A stretch of 64,000 nt of DNA from Ecdyonurus torrentis (GCA_949318235.1 OX439135.1:25390050-25454049); one strand, 5' to 3'. Positions 1-9,495 are shown, counted from the stretch's first letter. A program made the numbers and translations. Notes: a model not told the origin generated them from the letters alone.

Positions 1-141
1 AGAACTTGAGGGAGGGGCTTAAATTTATCACGTGACCAGAGCGGTGACTGTGATTGGCGGCAGTACATTGTGACGTCAGATACGTGATATAACAGTCAAA
101 ATGAAAAATAAATACAAAATCAACGTGTTGGTGTCTAATTC
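1..141 (+). promoter_or_regulatory. Promoter-like region upstream of first exon
   Basis: Within about 100 bases lie an E-box CACGTG (about 30-35), an inverted CCAAT box (ATTGG, about 53-57) and a full CRE-type palindrome TGACGTCA (about 71-78), followed by a short ATG exon with a donor. This cluster is unlike the AT-rich surroundings. The window starts here, so the upstream part is missing. A related copy sits at 4265-4410. No TATA box was identified. Confidence 0.5.
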
Positions 142-153
142 ATGGATAATAAG
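142..153 (+). CDS. Putative first coding exon (MDNK) of the THAP-ZAD gene
   Basis: ATG GAT AAT AAG is followed at once by a donor (GTATGG) in phase 0. That phase fits all three THAP exons, which all begin in phase 0. Joined to the first one it reads MDNK-SIEKDPLAL. Joining it directly to the common exon at 7546 makes AAG-TGA, an immediate stop, so a THAP exon must be included. The exon is very short and the choice rests on phase, donor and promoter context. The same ATG exon and donor recur in the copies at 4399-4410 (+) and in the inverted arm near 4160. Confidence 0.45.
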
Positions 154-266
154 GTATGGTGATTATCAATCTAGTATTCTAAATGATAAAATAGTAAGTT
201 GACAAGGGATTTAAGGAAAATAATTATTGATAGCTACAGTACATTAAATCAATATTTTAATTCCAG

Positions 267-751
267 TCGATTGAAAAAGACCCGTTAGCACTACGGTCAG
301 ATATAGCAGAAAATCCACGCAGTATTAAAGTAAAAAAAGATGCCAAGTGCATGAAGCACTGCTATGTGGTCGGGTGTAATTATGAAGAAAGACACAAGCG
401 AGGCTCCTTGCTTCCTAAAGACCCTACATTACAATATAAATGGCTCAAAGCTTGCGGCTATGGACCAGACTTTAAACCATACGTAAAATCATTTAGAGTT
501 TGTTTTCGTCATTTCCCCGAGGATATTCATCATGAAATATCTTGTCGTATCTTACGTCTCAAGCCAGGGTATGAAAATATGGAATGTAGATGTAGGATCT
601 TAGACAATGATCCAACCTGCGTCCCTACTTTACACTTACCTAGCAGTGCAGTTATTAGTAAAGAATTAGAAATGTGTAAGACGAGAAGAAATGAGAGAGC
701 AAAAAAGAGGGATAATAAGAAAATTGTTCAAGAACTTTTAGAGAAAGCAAG
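267..751 (+). CDS. THAP zinc finger exon 1 (alternative)
   Basis: The acceptor ends at 266 (TTTTAATTCCAG) and the donor GTACCG starts at 752. The exon is 485 bases, 3n+2. From the internal Met at 351 the THAP signature is clear: C4-x4-C9, conserved W31, then C51-x2-H54 followed by F-P, and a closing VPTLHLP that matches the family's AVPTIF box. Additional Cys residues (SCRIL, CRCRIL) lie between the C2CH module and that box. A basic, probably helical tail (RRNERAKKRDNKKIV) leads into the common linker. THAP domains are C2CH zinc modules that bind DNA. The frame is open upstream of the Met to the acceptor, which supports splicing rather than initiation at 351. Unspliced reading stops at 779. 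It most resembles the exon at 3476. Confidence 0.88.
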
Positions 752-753
752 GT

Positions 754-2515
754 ACCGTACTTTTCAATTTTATATTTAATACTAGCATGGGGCTTAATGT
801 GCTGAATTAACATATGTACCTCTTATTGTATTAGAGTACATGCAAAATATACTTTTCTAAAACTATTTTATTGTATGTATAGCTCTGGTCAAAATTTCCC
901 GAACGATTTGTATAGGCAACCCGCTGCCACAATGTTATCCTTATGAAAAAACGCAGCGGCCGCCGCTGCCCCGTTCGGCCAGAGCTGTACATGATAATAA
1001 TAAATTGAAATGCCCAAAATGTAAATTTTTTGAATACAGTAATTCTTAAAGGAACTCATTGAACAAAAAACATGTCTAAAAATACAGTACAGTACCTAAA
1101 TATAAATTGTTACTGTGCGTCAATGAGGAAATATTTATTTATTGCATTTATTTGTGTTTGAAATAAAGTTATCTAAAATGCAAAAATTTCTTTGCAACGT
1201 ACAATTAAAGATACTTCTAAATCATTATGAGTTTTAGTACAGTAAATATAATTATATTACAATAAAATCAGTTAAGAGTGTATATAATACGCTGTGCACT
1301 TTCTCTCTAGCTACGCTTTCATTTCTTTTGTCTTATTTATTCATTTCAATCTATGTAAACAAAAATAATAACAATAATAAAAAGGTGAAGTTGGGATACA
1401 ATTTGGATCTAGTACCGTATTTCCAGTGGTAGAAGTGAGGCAGGACTTGTCCCGTCATAAGAAATTTAATTAACATTGGGCTAATGGAACTTCCCTTCCT
1501 TTACCCCTAATAGTCCCGCCATAAGAGTCAAAGCCACTTCTACCCCTGCGTATTTCTATTAATTTTGTGCAACTAAATACAGTTTAGTAATTTTTTTTTA
1601 TCAATAAAGCAAAAATTATAAAAAAATAATAATAAAAATAATAAAAAAATAATAATAGGCCTAAAAAAAAAAAAAAAAAAAAAACTTACAAGTGTTTCCA
1701 GTATCTCTCATAATCAGGCTTGTATCTCAAAATCTAAAAAGAAAACTTGCAAACTTTATGATGACATTTGAAAGTTAATAGTAACAGCTACCTATGATAA
1801 CATTTTTTTTGAACTCATGACCATCAGATAAGAAAGAAAATAATTATTAAAATTAACATAGGTTCTTATGGGTCTAAAACTTCAAAAAATTATAATTTAA
1901 AATATAGCATGGTGACCCCTCAAAAAAAAAAAAAAAATACATTTTTGAAGATACTTATCCTAATGTATCACTGGGCAAAATTTCAGATTTTTCTTTCTCT
2001 ACAATTTTTTAGTCAAATCCCCTAGTACCTCCCGCCTTAAATATTTCCAGCCTATAGCTAAAAAAAAAAAAAAAAAAAAAAAAAGGTCTTGTAATGCTAA
2101 CAGATAGGAAATTAGGTAACCTTTATTGACTATACTTGTGGAACATGATGACAACAAACTCTAAAATATCAGTTATGTTTATAATTACATAAATAATCAC
2201 AATTTGTAATAAAAATAATACATGAAATAATTTTCATATTATTAAATGTTGTTTAAAATAAATATCTCTAAATTATTTGTGCGTATCAATTGTTCAACTT
2301 TATATCAGAAGAGATTAATGTTTATTGCTTCAAAGTCGGGCAATAGCTTGTTGAATTTATGTCATTACCAAAATGTTTAAGACAAAAAGTAATATTAAAA
2401 CAGACATACAGAATGGAATATCATTTGAAACAGCAGTAAATCCAAAGGAAAGGATACGAGTGTTAATATTGTAATTAAACCAATAATTAACCATAAAAAT
2501 ATTTTTTGTTATTTT
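754..2515. other. Intron between THAP exons 1 and 2, first part: small foldbacks and an H repeat
   Basis: No further coding signal was seen. Contents: a foldback of about 110 bp (about 880-992) with termini AGCTCTGG / CCAGAGCT and a GC-rich core; a short foldback at about 1425-1553 (GTGGTAGAAGTG near one end, CACTTCTACC near the other); poly(A) at 1664-1684; repeat H1 at 1706-2037; and simple AT-rich sequence. Confidence 0.5.
1706..2037 (+). repeat. Interspersed repeat H, copy 1
   Basis: It matches 52610-52945 directly and 57268-57575 in inverse orientation. Shared blocks include CTTGTATCTCAAAA at one end, AACAGCTACCTATGATAA and CATGGTGACC inside, and a CTAGTACC..CCGCCTTAA end. The layout parallels family G (23560, 52230, 54353, 59169), suggesting a common ancestor. 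No coding capacity was seen. The transposon class is undetermined. Confidence 0.6.
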
Positions 2516-2855
2516 CTACAACAATTCAATAGAAATCAGTTGTTTATTTGACTTTTCTAGCTTGGGGATAAACAAGTCCCACAAGGGTACAGATTTTTTA
2601 CTGACACAGTAACGTAAATCTACTACGTAAGATGGACAATGAAGTAAGTGGTACCTAGTACATAGGCCACCACATAAAAAACATACACATTTATCACTAC
2701 ACTCGTGATATTCCTTAATCTGACAGATTACATGGTGGAAACCATGCACCGCATAACGGGTAATAACATGCCTGTCTGTACAGTTTGGGCCTTTCCACCC
2801 ATTAATATTAAATGCAGTAGTATTATAGAAGGCCAGGCTGATATCTTCAGTTTTT
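2516..2855 (-). pseudogene. Cys/His-rich open frame, possible LINE C-terminal zinc motif
   Basis: On the minus strand a frame runs open from about 2855 to a TAG at 2516-2518. It encodes ISLAFYNTTAFNINGWKGPN, then CTDRHVITRY and CVCFLCGGLC followed by YHLLHCPSY. The pattern C-x2-CG..H-L-L-x-CP resembles the zinc-binding tail found after the reverse transcriptase of several non-LTR retrotransposons, and a similar fragment (CKLCG..YHLL.C) occurs at 30470 and 32170. No convincing acceptor or start was seen, so it is probably a truncated transposon remnant inside the THAP intron. A host 3' exon is the alternative. Confidence 0.4.
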
Positions 2856-2856
2856 A

Positions 2857-3093
2857 ATAAGGTTCGAACAGGTTTTTAAACCTGGATTTTTGCCGGGTGG
2901 TTTTTTATAAAACACCGGGCAATAAGATTTTTAAAAAACCCCTTTAAAATTCAAATTCAAATTTTCAAATTTCAAATTCAAAAATATATTTATTCATTTC
3001 TTTCATCCTACAATCAAAATACACAAAAGTGTATCCGCTTAGGTTATTGTACATTATATATACATATATACATTTACTTTAAAAAAAAACATT

Positions 3094-3160
<67 letters not shown>

Positions 3161-3419
3161 TATAGGCCCTATTAATAACAGTTGAAATTCTTAATTTACT
3201 TGTATTACTAATTACTATGAATAAATAAACCTCTATAAAATTGATATTTGATGAGGTTTATTTATTTATTTTTTTCAAATGACTAAAAACTATGCGATTT
3301 TATTATTTTTATGTTATTATTGTGAAAATTAGGAAAAAATTATTTTTTTTTTTACTTGAAATACCGGGTTTTATTAAAAAAAAAAAAAAAAAAAAAAACA
3401 GGTTTAATCCGAACCCTGA
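2857..3419. mobile_element. hAT-like non-autonomous element with internal (TA)n
   Basis: Imperfect terminal inverted repeats are seen: AAGGTTCGAACAGGTTTTTA at the left and GGTTTAATCCGAACCCTG at the right. The left end continues with AAACCTGG and GCCGGGTGG-type palindromes, and the right end has CCGGGTTTTATTAA. The interior holds a possible minus-strand LINE tail (about 2960-3060, related to 37441-37560) and a (TA)n run at 3097-3159. It ends 57 bases before THAP exon 2. No clean 8 bp target duplication was found, so the class is tentative. Confidence 0.4.
3097..3159. repeat. (TA)n microsatellite
   Basis: Uninterrupted alternating AT for about 60 bases. Confidence 0.95.
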
Positions 3420-3475
3420 AATTTATAGAGGGAGTCAGATTTAAGACATGTAACTGGGACATTGTTTACTTTCAG

Positions 3476-3969
3476 TCCAGTGAAACAGATCCGTTACAAC
3501 TTCCATCTGATGTAGAAGCTAATGCAGTGACAATCAAAGCCTCTACGTATGAGAAAAGATACGTTGGTTCTGAACAGCCTTGTCACGTAATTGGGTGTAC
3601 TCCTAAAGATAGGCACATCAGACGTTCTGGATTTCCTAAAGATCCTGTATTACGTAACAAGTGGATCAAAGCGTGCGGCTATGTGTTGCCTTATAAGCCA
3701 AATACAAAAATGAAAATTTGTTTCCGACATTTCCCTGAGGAGATTCATCATGAATTATCTTGTCGAATACTGAGACTAAAGCCAGGGTATGAGAACATGA
3801 AGTGCACGTGTCAAGTATTGAAAGTAGATCCACATTGTGTCCCCACGTTACATCTACCTGCCCATGCAGGCATTAGTCAAGAAGTAGAACACTGTAATAC
3901 AAGAAGAAATGAGAGAGCTAGAAAGAGAGAAAATAAAAAAATTGTGGATGAACTTTTAGCAAAAGCAAG
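3476..3969 (+). CDS. THAP zinc finger exon 2 (alternative)
   Basis: The acceptor TTTACTTTCAG ends at 3475 and the donor GTAATT starts at 3970. Length is 494, again 3n+2. It opens with SSETDPLQLPSD, parallel to SIEKDPLALRSD in exon 1, which fixes the acceptor. THAP module: CHVIGC (C-x4-C), KWIKACGY with the conserved Trp, ICFRHFPEE (C-x2-H) and CVPTLHLP. The basic tail (TRRNERARKRENKKIV) ends in the same KAR|GT splice context. Shared blocks such as SCRILRLKPGYENM show it is a close tandem duplicate of exon 1. If exon 1 were spliced to this exon the frame would shift and hit TAG 14 codons in. Confidence 0.88.
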
Positions 3970-3995
3970 GTAATTTTTTGTATCGTTAATTAATA

Positions 3996-4550
3996 ATCAA
4001 AGAAAAGGATAGGAGAAACTAACAAGCGCCTTACCACGATGAGGTTCGTAGCTTGGTGATGGCACAGGCTACACAAATATATTTACAAGTTTTAAATCCC
4101 TTGTCAACTTACTTTTTTATCATTTAGAATACTAGATTGATAATTACCATACCTTATTATCCATGAATAAGACACCAACACATTGATTTTGTATTTATTT
4201 TCATTATGACGGTTATTTCACGTATCTGAGGACACAATGTACCGATGGGGTCGTAATAAGGGTAAAGAACTTGAGGAAGGGGCTTCACTTTATCACGTGA
4301 CCAGAGCGGTGACTGTGATTGTCCATTGTGACGTCAGATACGTGAAATAACTGTCAAAAAGAAAATAAATACAAAATCAAGGTGTTGGTGTCTAATTCAT
4401 GGATAATAAGGTATGGTAATTATCAATCTAGTATTCTAAATGATAAAAAAGTAACTTGACAAGGGATTTAAGATGTTTCAAGCCTTCTTCTTTAGTTGCT
4501 TAGAGTGTCTCATCGTGGTCTTGTTGGTTTCTCCTGTCCTTTCCTTTGAT
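3996..4550. mobile_element. MITE family A, copy 1, carrying copies of the gene's promoter and first exon
   Basis: The ends are ATCAAAGAAAAGGATAGGAG (left) and the complement of ATCAAAGGAAAGGACAGGAG (right), with TA on both flanks (3994-3995, 4551-4552). TA duplication suggests a Tc1/mariner-type element. Family-A sequence occupies the outer parts (ACAAGCGCCTTACCACGATG; TTGCTTAGAGTG). The interior, about 4095-4475, is a palindrome: the right arm matches window bases 1-215 directly and the left arm matches about 62-215 inverted. Those copies include E-box, CRE and ATGGATAATAAG|GTATGG. Confidence 0.7.
4265..4410 (+). promoter_or_regulatory. Duplicated promoter plus ATG first exon inside the MITE
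   Basis: It retains CACGTG (about 4293), TGACGTCA (about 4331) and the ATG exon 4399-4410 with its GTATGG donor. It is nearly identical to the region at 1-153. It lies between THAP exons 2 and 3, and its donor is phase 0, so splicing 4410 to 5915 would give MDNK-IVKIYPSV in frame. Inferred: an alternative start for the THAP-3 isoform. Sequence similarity alone cannot show that it is active. The inverted arm at about 4095-4245 carries the same signals on the minus strand. Confidence 0.4.
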
Positions 4551-4847
4551 TATAAATTCAAACCAAAATGCTTTTTACCTTTCCTTATTAATTATATTTT
4601 GCATCATTAATTTGATTTGTTCATTATCTTTAACCCAGGCATGATATATATGTAACATTAATATATGCATGTTAATGTCTGCTTAAGTATAATTGTTAAC
4701 ATGCTTTCTTCTATAAGTACCTAAGCTAAGTGTACGCCTTTGTCTACAAACAAAAAGGGTTCATTATTTATAGTCACCCACTAAAGTCATTAGCAAATTA
4801 CAATTTGTATATTTCTGATTTTTACCATGATTTAACCCTCGATCAAC

Positions 4848-4878
<31 letters not shown>

Positions 4879-5267
4879 AAAAAGCAATTAAATGATTTTA
4901 AAAGTTTTGATAAACTTCTGATTTGTGACAATTATCCTACGTTTATCAAATTATATGCTGCTTTTTTAGCTCAATCCTATATGTATCAAACGTTAATAAT
5001 GTTATTTTCAAAGAAAGCAAAATGTCTATCAGACTTTATCAAAACTTGGTCAACATATTATCAGCAAATCAAAACTTTTTAACACCTTTCTCAACACTTA
5101 ATCAGAAATTATCAGCAATTCCTTTTCGATCGGGACAAGTCTTTTTTTATTATTATTATTATTTTAAACATTAAAAAATAATAAAAAGATAATTATCACA
5201 ACTGTGATAATATCCAGGTATGCAAATTCAAATTTACATTGAGTAATGAAATCCTCTCCACACATCA

Positions 5268-5406
5268 AACCAACAAGCGCCTTACCACGATGAGGTCCGC
5301 AGCTTGGTGAAAATCTTGATGGCACAGCTTACACAAATATATACAATTTTACTAAGACGTTTTAAAGGCAACAGCCTTCTTCTTCAGTTGCTTAGAGTGT
5401 CATATA
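5268..5406. mobile_element. MITE family A, truncated copy 2
   Basis: It matches the left half of family A (ACCAACAAGCGCCTTACCAC through TTGCTTAGAGTG), then stops. Neither terminal repeat is complete. It lies in the intron before THAP exon 3. The flanks 4551-5267 and 5407-5914 are AT-rich with poly(A) tracts and no other recognisable feature. Confidence 0.6.
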
Positions 5407-5914
5407 TTTTTGTCATATAATGTGATCCTTGTGTATTGTGTCAGAATGCACAAGGATCCTTGCTTGCTTCTTACTGACTTGGAGACAAACTAAGATATTC
5501 TGCAATATTAAACTTATATCATTTTGTGACTGTATCAAATTTTAATTTAGTTTTAAAAACAACATTACAAATAGATAGCAAAGAAATTTTAAACCTGCCA
5601 TCTTACTAAAAAAAAAAAAAATAAAAAAAAAAATAAAATAGAAACACTAATAAATAACAAGTACTGTACTTTTTATTTTGTATTAAAAATAAAATCAAAA
5701 CCACTGTGCTTGATTTTATATAGGCCTATTATTATTTCCTCAACAATGTTGAAGATTCATTAGGAAAATGGTTTCATCCGAGCATAAAAAATGTTATAAA
5801 TTGTTAAAGTGGTTGCATATTTTCACTTACATTTATAGTGGGGGAAAAAAAGTTAAATGAATAATAAAAAAAAAAAAAAAAGTTATTTAAATTTATAAAA
5901 TCTTGACTTTTCAG

Positions 5915-6492
5915 ATTGTTAAAATTTACCCATCTGTTGCGTCATCAGGTTTACTAGACGTAGCACGTTGCAATGACGTAGAACACACGACAGTATCAAG
6001 TAAACACAATACGTTACCCAATACAAACTCACTGGCTAAGCCCAGTGAAGAGCCCTGTATTCCAGTTGATAATGGAAGAAAAAAGAAACCATATAAAACG
6101 TGCAATGTCATGGGGTGCAGACAAAAATTTAGACATGCCAGGAGTTCTGCGTTACCATTAGATACTAAGCTTCAAAAACTGTGGTTGAAAGTTTGTGGTT
6201 ATCCCCCTAATTATAAGCCTCTGGGCAGGTACAATTTTAAAGTCTGTTTTCGTCATTTTCCTGAACAACTGCACCACGACATGCAGTGCAAAATCCAACG
6301 TACCAGTGGGAATAACAAATATAAATGTGTTTGTAAAATCTTATTCCAAGATCCAAATGCCGTCCCTTCTTTATTTTTACCTGGACAAAAAGTTTTAAGT
6401 GAAGAAGTTCAAATGTTAAAGAAAAAGAGGAAAGAAAGATTTGAAAAAAGAGAAAATAAGAAAATTGTTGAGGAATTGCTTAAAAAAGCAAG
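5915..6492 (+). CDS. THAP zinc finger exon 3 (alternative, more divergent)
   Basis: The acceptor TCTTGACTTTTCAG ends at 5914 and the donor GTAACT starts at 6493. Length is 578, 3n+2. A longer N-terminal leader of about 60 residues (Ser/Thr/Asn-rich) precedes CNVMGC (C-x4-C), the Trp in LWLKVCGY, VCFRHFPEQ (C-x2-H) and AVPSLFLP, the closest of the three to the canonical AVPTIF box. The basic tail (KRKERFEKRENKKIV) and ELLKKAR|GT junction are conserved. It is clearly homologous to exons 1 and 2 but more diverged, so the 1/2 duplication looks younger. Splicing exon 1 or 2 into it gives TAG at codon 15 after the junction. Confidence 0.88.
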
Positions 6493-6879
6493 GTAACTTT
6501 TTTCTTTCTTACATTTTAAGTAAATAAGATTTATGTTAGTTTTTCTACTGTTTATTGGAATTTTTTTTTTGTGCATCCATTAATTAATTGAGACACTTTT
6601 GTTTGTGAAAGGCTTGGACTTTCTTTGCATGTTACCTACCTGCTTTTAATTTATATTAAATGCAAATCAAAGACAAGTAATGATTATTAAAATTAAAACA
6701 CGTTTTATTGAAAGCTATATTACTCAAAAATGTGTTGTTTTTCTTGCTTAAATTAAAAGTTGCATGCTTTTGGCATGAGATTTTTTTCTTTCTTTATTAT
6801 TATTATAATTTTTTTTTTTGGTGCAGTAAAATTCTGTATATGATAAAAATAGCAAAAAGATGTATAATTTACAAATGAT

Positions 6880-7508
6880 GAAAGAATAAGGATAGGAGAA
6901 ACCAACAAGCAGCGCCTTACCACGATGAGGTCCTCACGTAGCTTGGTGAAAATCTTGCTGGCACAGGTTACACACATATTTTTACAATTTTACTAAGATG
7001 TTTCCAGGGCAACGACCCTCTTCTTCAGTTGCTTAGAGTATAGGGTGTATGCACATGACGTCATATTTATTGCGCTTGGTAGCCATACTGGAGTAGTGAA
7101 TAACATTGCTCAGCATAGGACAAACTTCATTTAAGCCAATTTTATTTGAGAAATCTGTTAATTTGTTGTTATTGTTATTTTTCTCACATACTTGAGGTAC
7201 AAATTCAACATATTTACAACATCAATGCTCTCACAAAATATTGCATAGTGTTTTTAAACTGGCAAAATGAATTATTTTCCTATGCCACCCATGTTATTGA
7301 GTTATCCAACATGGCGTCGACTTTAACATGAATGCATACACCCTATATTAAACTCTAAGCAACTGAAGAAGAAGGCTGTTGCCCTCAAAGCGTCTCTAAA
7401 CTTGTAAAAATATTTGTGTAAGCTGCCATCAGGATAGTCACCAAGCTACGTAAGGACCTCATCGTGGTAAGTAAGGCGCTCGTTGGTTTCTCCTGTCCTT
7501 TCTTTGAA
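6880..7508. mobile_element. MITE family A, copy 3, interrupted by family B
   Basis: The left end GGATAGGAGAAACCAACAAG and the right end TTGGTTTCTCCTGTCC are inverted. Inner arms (TTCTTCAGTTGCTTAGAG and CTCTAAGCAACTGAAGAA) flank a complete family B MITE at 7043-7343. The right end lies about 37 bases upstream of the acceptor of the common linker exon. Confidence 0.75.
7043..7343 (+). mobile_element. MITE family B, copy 1 (nested in family A)
   Basis: About 301 bp, bounded by GGGTGTATGC and GCATACACCC, with TATA on each side. Near the left end is GACGTCAT; inside are GGTAGCCATACTGGAGTAG and GCTCAGCATAGGACAAAC. No coding capacity. TA or TATA duplication points to a Tc1/mariner-like or related transposase supplied in trans. 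Confidence 0.85.
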
Positions 7509-7545
7509 TTTCTTTGCTCTAAGGTATTGTGTTCTATTTTTATAG

Positions 7546-7741
7546 TGAAGAGGACAGGAAGAAAAAAGAGGAAAAGGAAAGAGAGAAACAATTATTAGAG
7601 GATTGGAGTGAAGAGGAGGAGGAGAAGAGTGGGGGAGCAAGTGACAGTTTGCTGTATCAGCTGCTTCAAAGTAGAGAGGAATCTGCACCACAGTTTGCTG
7701 TGGACATGGACCAGTTTGGTCATGAAGAGGAGGATTTAGAG
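7546..7741 (+). CDS. Common linker exon, highly charged
   Basis: The acceptor ATTTTTATAG ends at 7545 and the donor GTACAT starts at 7742. The first base completes the codon left open by each THAP exon (AG+T, Ser). It encodes EEDRKKKEEKEREKQLLEDW, then an acidic stretch, then a segment ending GHEEEDLE. With the basic helix from the THAP exons it likely forms a charged, coiled-coil-like spacer. The exon ends in phase 0. A nested MITE (6880-7508) ends only about 37 bases before the acceptor. The opposite-strand frames here are shadows. Confidence 0.82.
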
Positions 7742-7796
7742 GTACATAATATATTTTATTGTGTGTGTGTTTTTTTTTTTTACTGCTCCATTTAAA

Positions 7797-7975
7797 GACG
7801 TAGAACACCTTGAACAAAAAACTTGCCTGATATCCTAACATACCCAAATATCAACATTATTTTGGCCGGAGTCATTGATTTCTAATTTATTTTCCATTTA
7901 CAAAATGTCAGTTGCGGGTTTACTACGTCACAGCTCGCCTGTTTCCCTGCGCGCGGACCAATTACCGCGATAATT
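7797..7975. repeat. Repeat E, half copy
   Basis: It matches the left half of the foldback at 9496-9786 (TCCTAACATACCCAAATATC; ATTTACAAAATGTCAG; a TACGTCAC site). It lies in the intron between the linker and ZAD exons. The right arm is absent. Confidence 0.6.
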
Positions 7976-8067
7976 TTTTCCTTAACTAAATATTCCCTAT
8001 TTTTGCCAATAAAATATTAAATATGAGTGCCATATAAATATAATTGTTGTTTTGTTTTTGTCCTCAG

Positions 8068-8358
8068 ATGTTCTCTGAGTCTGAACCAGAAGTAACGTCT
8101 GACACAGATGACCCTGACTACGTGCCTTACTCCCCTGAGATGCAGATTGAGGTTGACCCTCACGATCTCCTACAAGGTCACACTCCAGAGGAAGCTACAA
8201 TGATGGACCACACGTCTTTAGAACCAACGTCAGATAATCCTGCAGCCAAGTTGTGTCGTGTATGTGCGTGTCCTGCGTTTGATATGGTGCAAGTTTTTAG
8301 TGAAGAAGGCAGAGACTTGCAACTGCAGGATAAGATTTCACTGTGCTTACCTATCAAG
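8068..8358 (+). CDS. ZAD exon, first half (acidic leader plus first Cys pair)
   Basis: The acceptor TTGTCCTCAG ends at 8067, the donor GTGAGA starts at 8359, and both ends are phase 0 (97 codons). An acidic leader with Pro and Tyr (TDDPDYVPYSPEM) is followed by KLCRVCACPAFDMVQVFSEE, where C63 and C66 form the first C-x2-C pair of a zf-AD (ZAD) domain. The second pair is in the next exon. An intron splitting the ZAD between its Cys pairs explains why neither exon alone looks complete. In known members ZAD mediates dimerisation. Confidence 0.85.
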
Positions 8359-8436
8359 GTGAGATATATGTACACTGATGCTGATAGAAATATGAACTTT
8401 TATGTTTAAGTTTACCCATGTATGTCATTGTGGTTT

Positions 8437-8439
<3 letters not shown>

Positions 8440-8529
<90 letters not shown>
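8440..8529. repeat. (TC)n microsatellite
   Basis: About 90 bases of TC with one GC interruption. Long Ser-Leu frames read through it are artefacts. Confidence 0.95.
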
Positions 8530-8671
8530 TGCTTTTCTTTTCTTTTCTATAGAATATTTGAATCCTAGTCCCAATTTACTATATCAATTAGAGAATTTTC
8601 GCGTTTTTTTAATTTTCAATTCAACGTACTCTAATCTCTACCAACTATTTTCTAAATATTTTTTTAAACTT

Positions 8672-8962
8672 ATTAATAATAATAATAATAATAGTAATGG
8701 TCTGGTTAGCAAGGATTGGTTAAAAGCAAGAGAAAAGTTAAACCTCGAGCACAGGCATTTACGTGTCATGCAGAAAGCTGCAGTTCTTGGCACAGCTAAC
8801 ATCGTGCGCAAAGTGCTTAGTTTGTGACCCCTCTGTATACCATCTGCAGTTTCTGATATAATTGGTACTGGATTATTCTCACCTTCACCTTGAATCAAGT
8901 AGGATTCCGGTGTTGGTGTTACACAAGAAGACAGAAAAAAACTCATAATAATAATAATAATG
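8672..8962 (+). mobile_element. Dong/R4-like LINE 3' fragment flanked by (TAA)n
   Basis: A (AAT)n run at 8672-8693 leads into an open frame encoding LEHRHLRVMQKAAVLGTANI then VRKVLSL and a stop at 8825-8827. The pattern QK..LLGTA.I.RK.L at a C-terminus is typical of R4/Dong-type non-LTR retrotransposons as I recall them. About 115 bases of 3' UTR follow and end in another (ATA)n run at 8944-8962. Dong-type elements target TAA repeats, which matches the flanks. It is a 5'-truncated, inactive copy within the ZAD intron. Confidence 0.55.
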
Positions 8963-9069
8963 TAAGAGAAAAAAGAAAGAAAGAAAAAAAGAGACTTTTG
9001 TTTGTTTGTTTGTTTGTTTGTTTGTTAGTTATAATGTAAACTAACCTGAGCTTGCTTGTGATGTGACAG

Positions 9070-9204
9070 CCCCACGAGGATGATATTCTGCCGCTGAACG
9101 TGTGCAGGGAGTGTGTGCGACGTCTAGAGGCCAGTTACTTTCTCTTCACCACATGTGAGCACGCAGACGTCACTCTCAGGTGTTTGATGGACTTACCTCC
9201 ACAG
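9070..9204 (+). CDS. ZAD exon, second half
   Basis: The acceptor GATGTGACAG ends at 9069 and the donor GTGAGT starts at 9205. It has 45 codons, phase 0 at both ends. It encodes DDILPLNVCRECVRRLEASY, with C12-x2-C15 as the second ZAD Cys pair after the usual LP. ASYFLFTTCEHADVTL then matches the C-terminal helix pattern of ZAD (aromatic, Cys, then Ala/Ser-Asp and Leu). Together with the 8068 exon it gives a complete C2..C2 ZAD. Confidence 0.85.
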
Positions 9205-9495
9205 GTGAGTCAACTTGAGACACTGCTCAGTGTTTATAATTATAAATAACACTAAAAATTATCTAAAGAGTTACTATTTAGACTTTTTTTTTATAATAAA
9301 ACGTTAGATACAAACTAAACTTTTTAGAATCTAAAGAGTTAACTATGTTTTTACTGCTAAAGAAATTACGTTTATACTAACAAGTTACTCTTTAAACTTA
9401 ATTAAAAAAAGTTATTGGTTTGTACTAAAGAGTTATTTACAATGTACCTGAATAGTTTCTTAAATTTATGTTTTCCTTGTATACTGTAATATGAT

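Noticed and set aside
7385..7847. Minus-strand frames opposite the linker exon
   Set aside because: Shadows of the plus-strand coding exon and of the MITE end.
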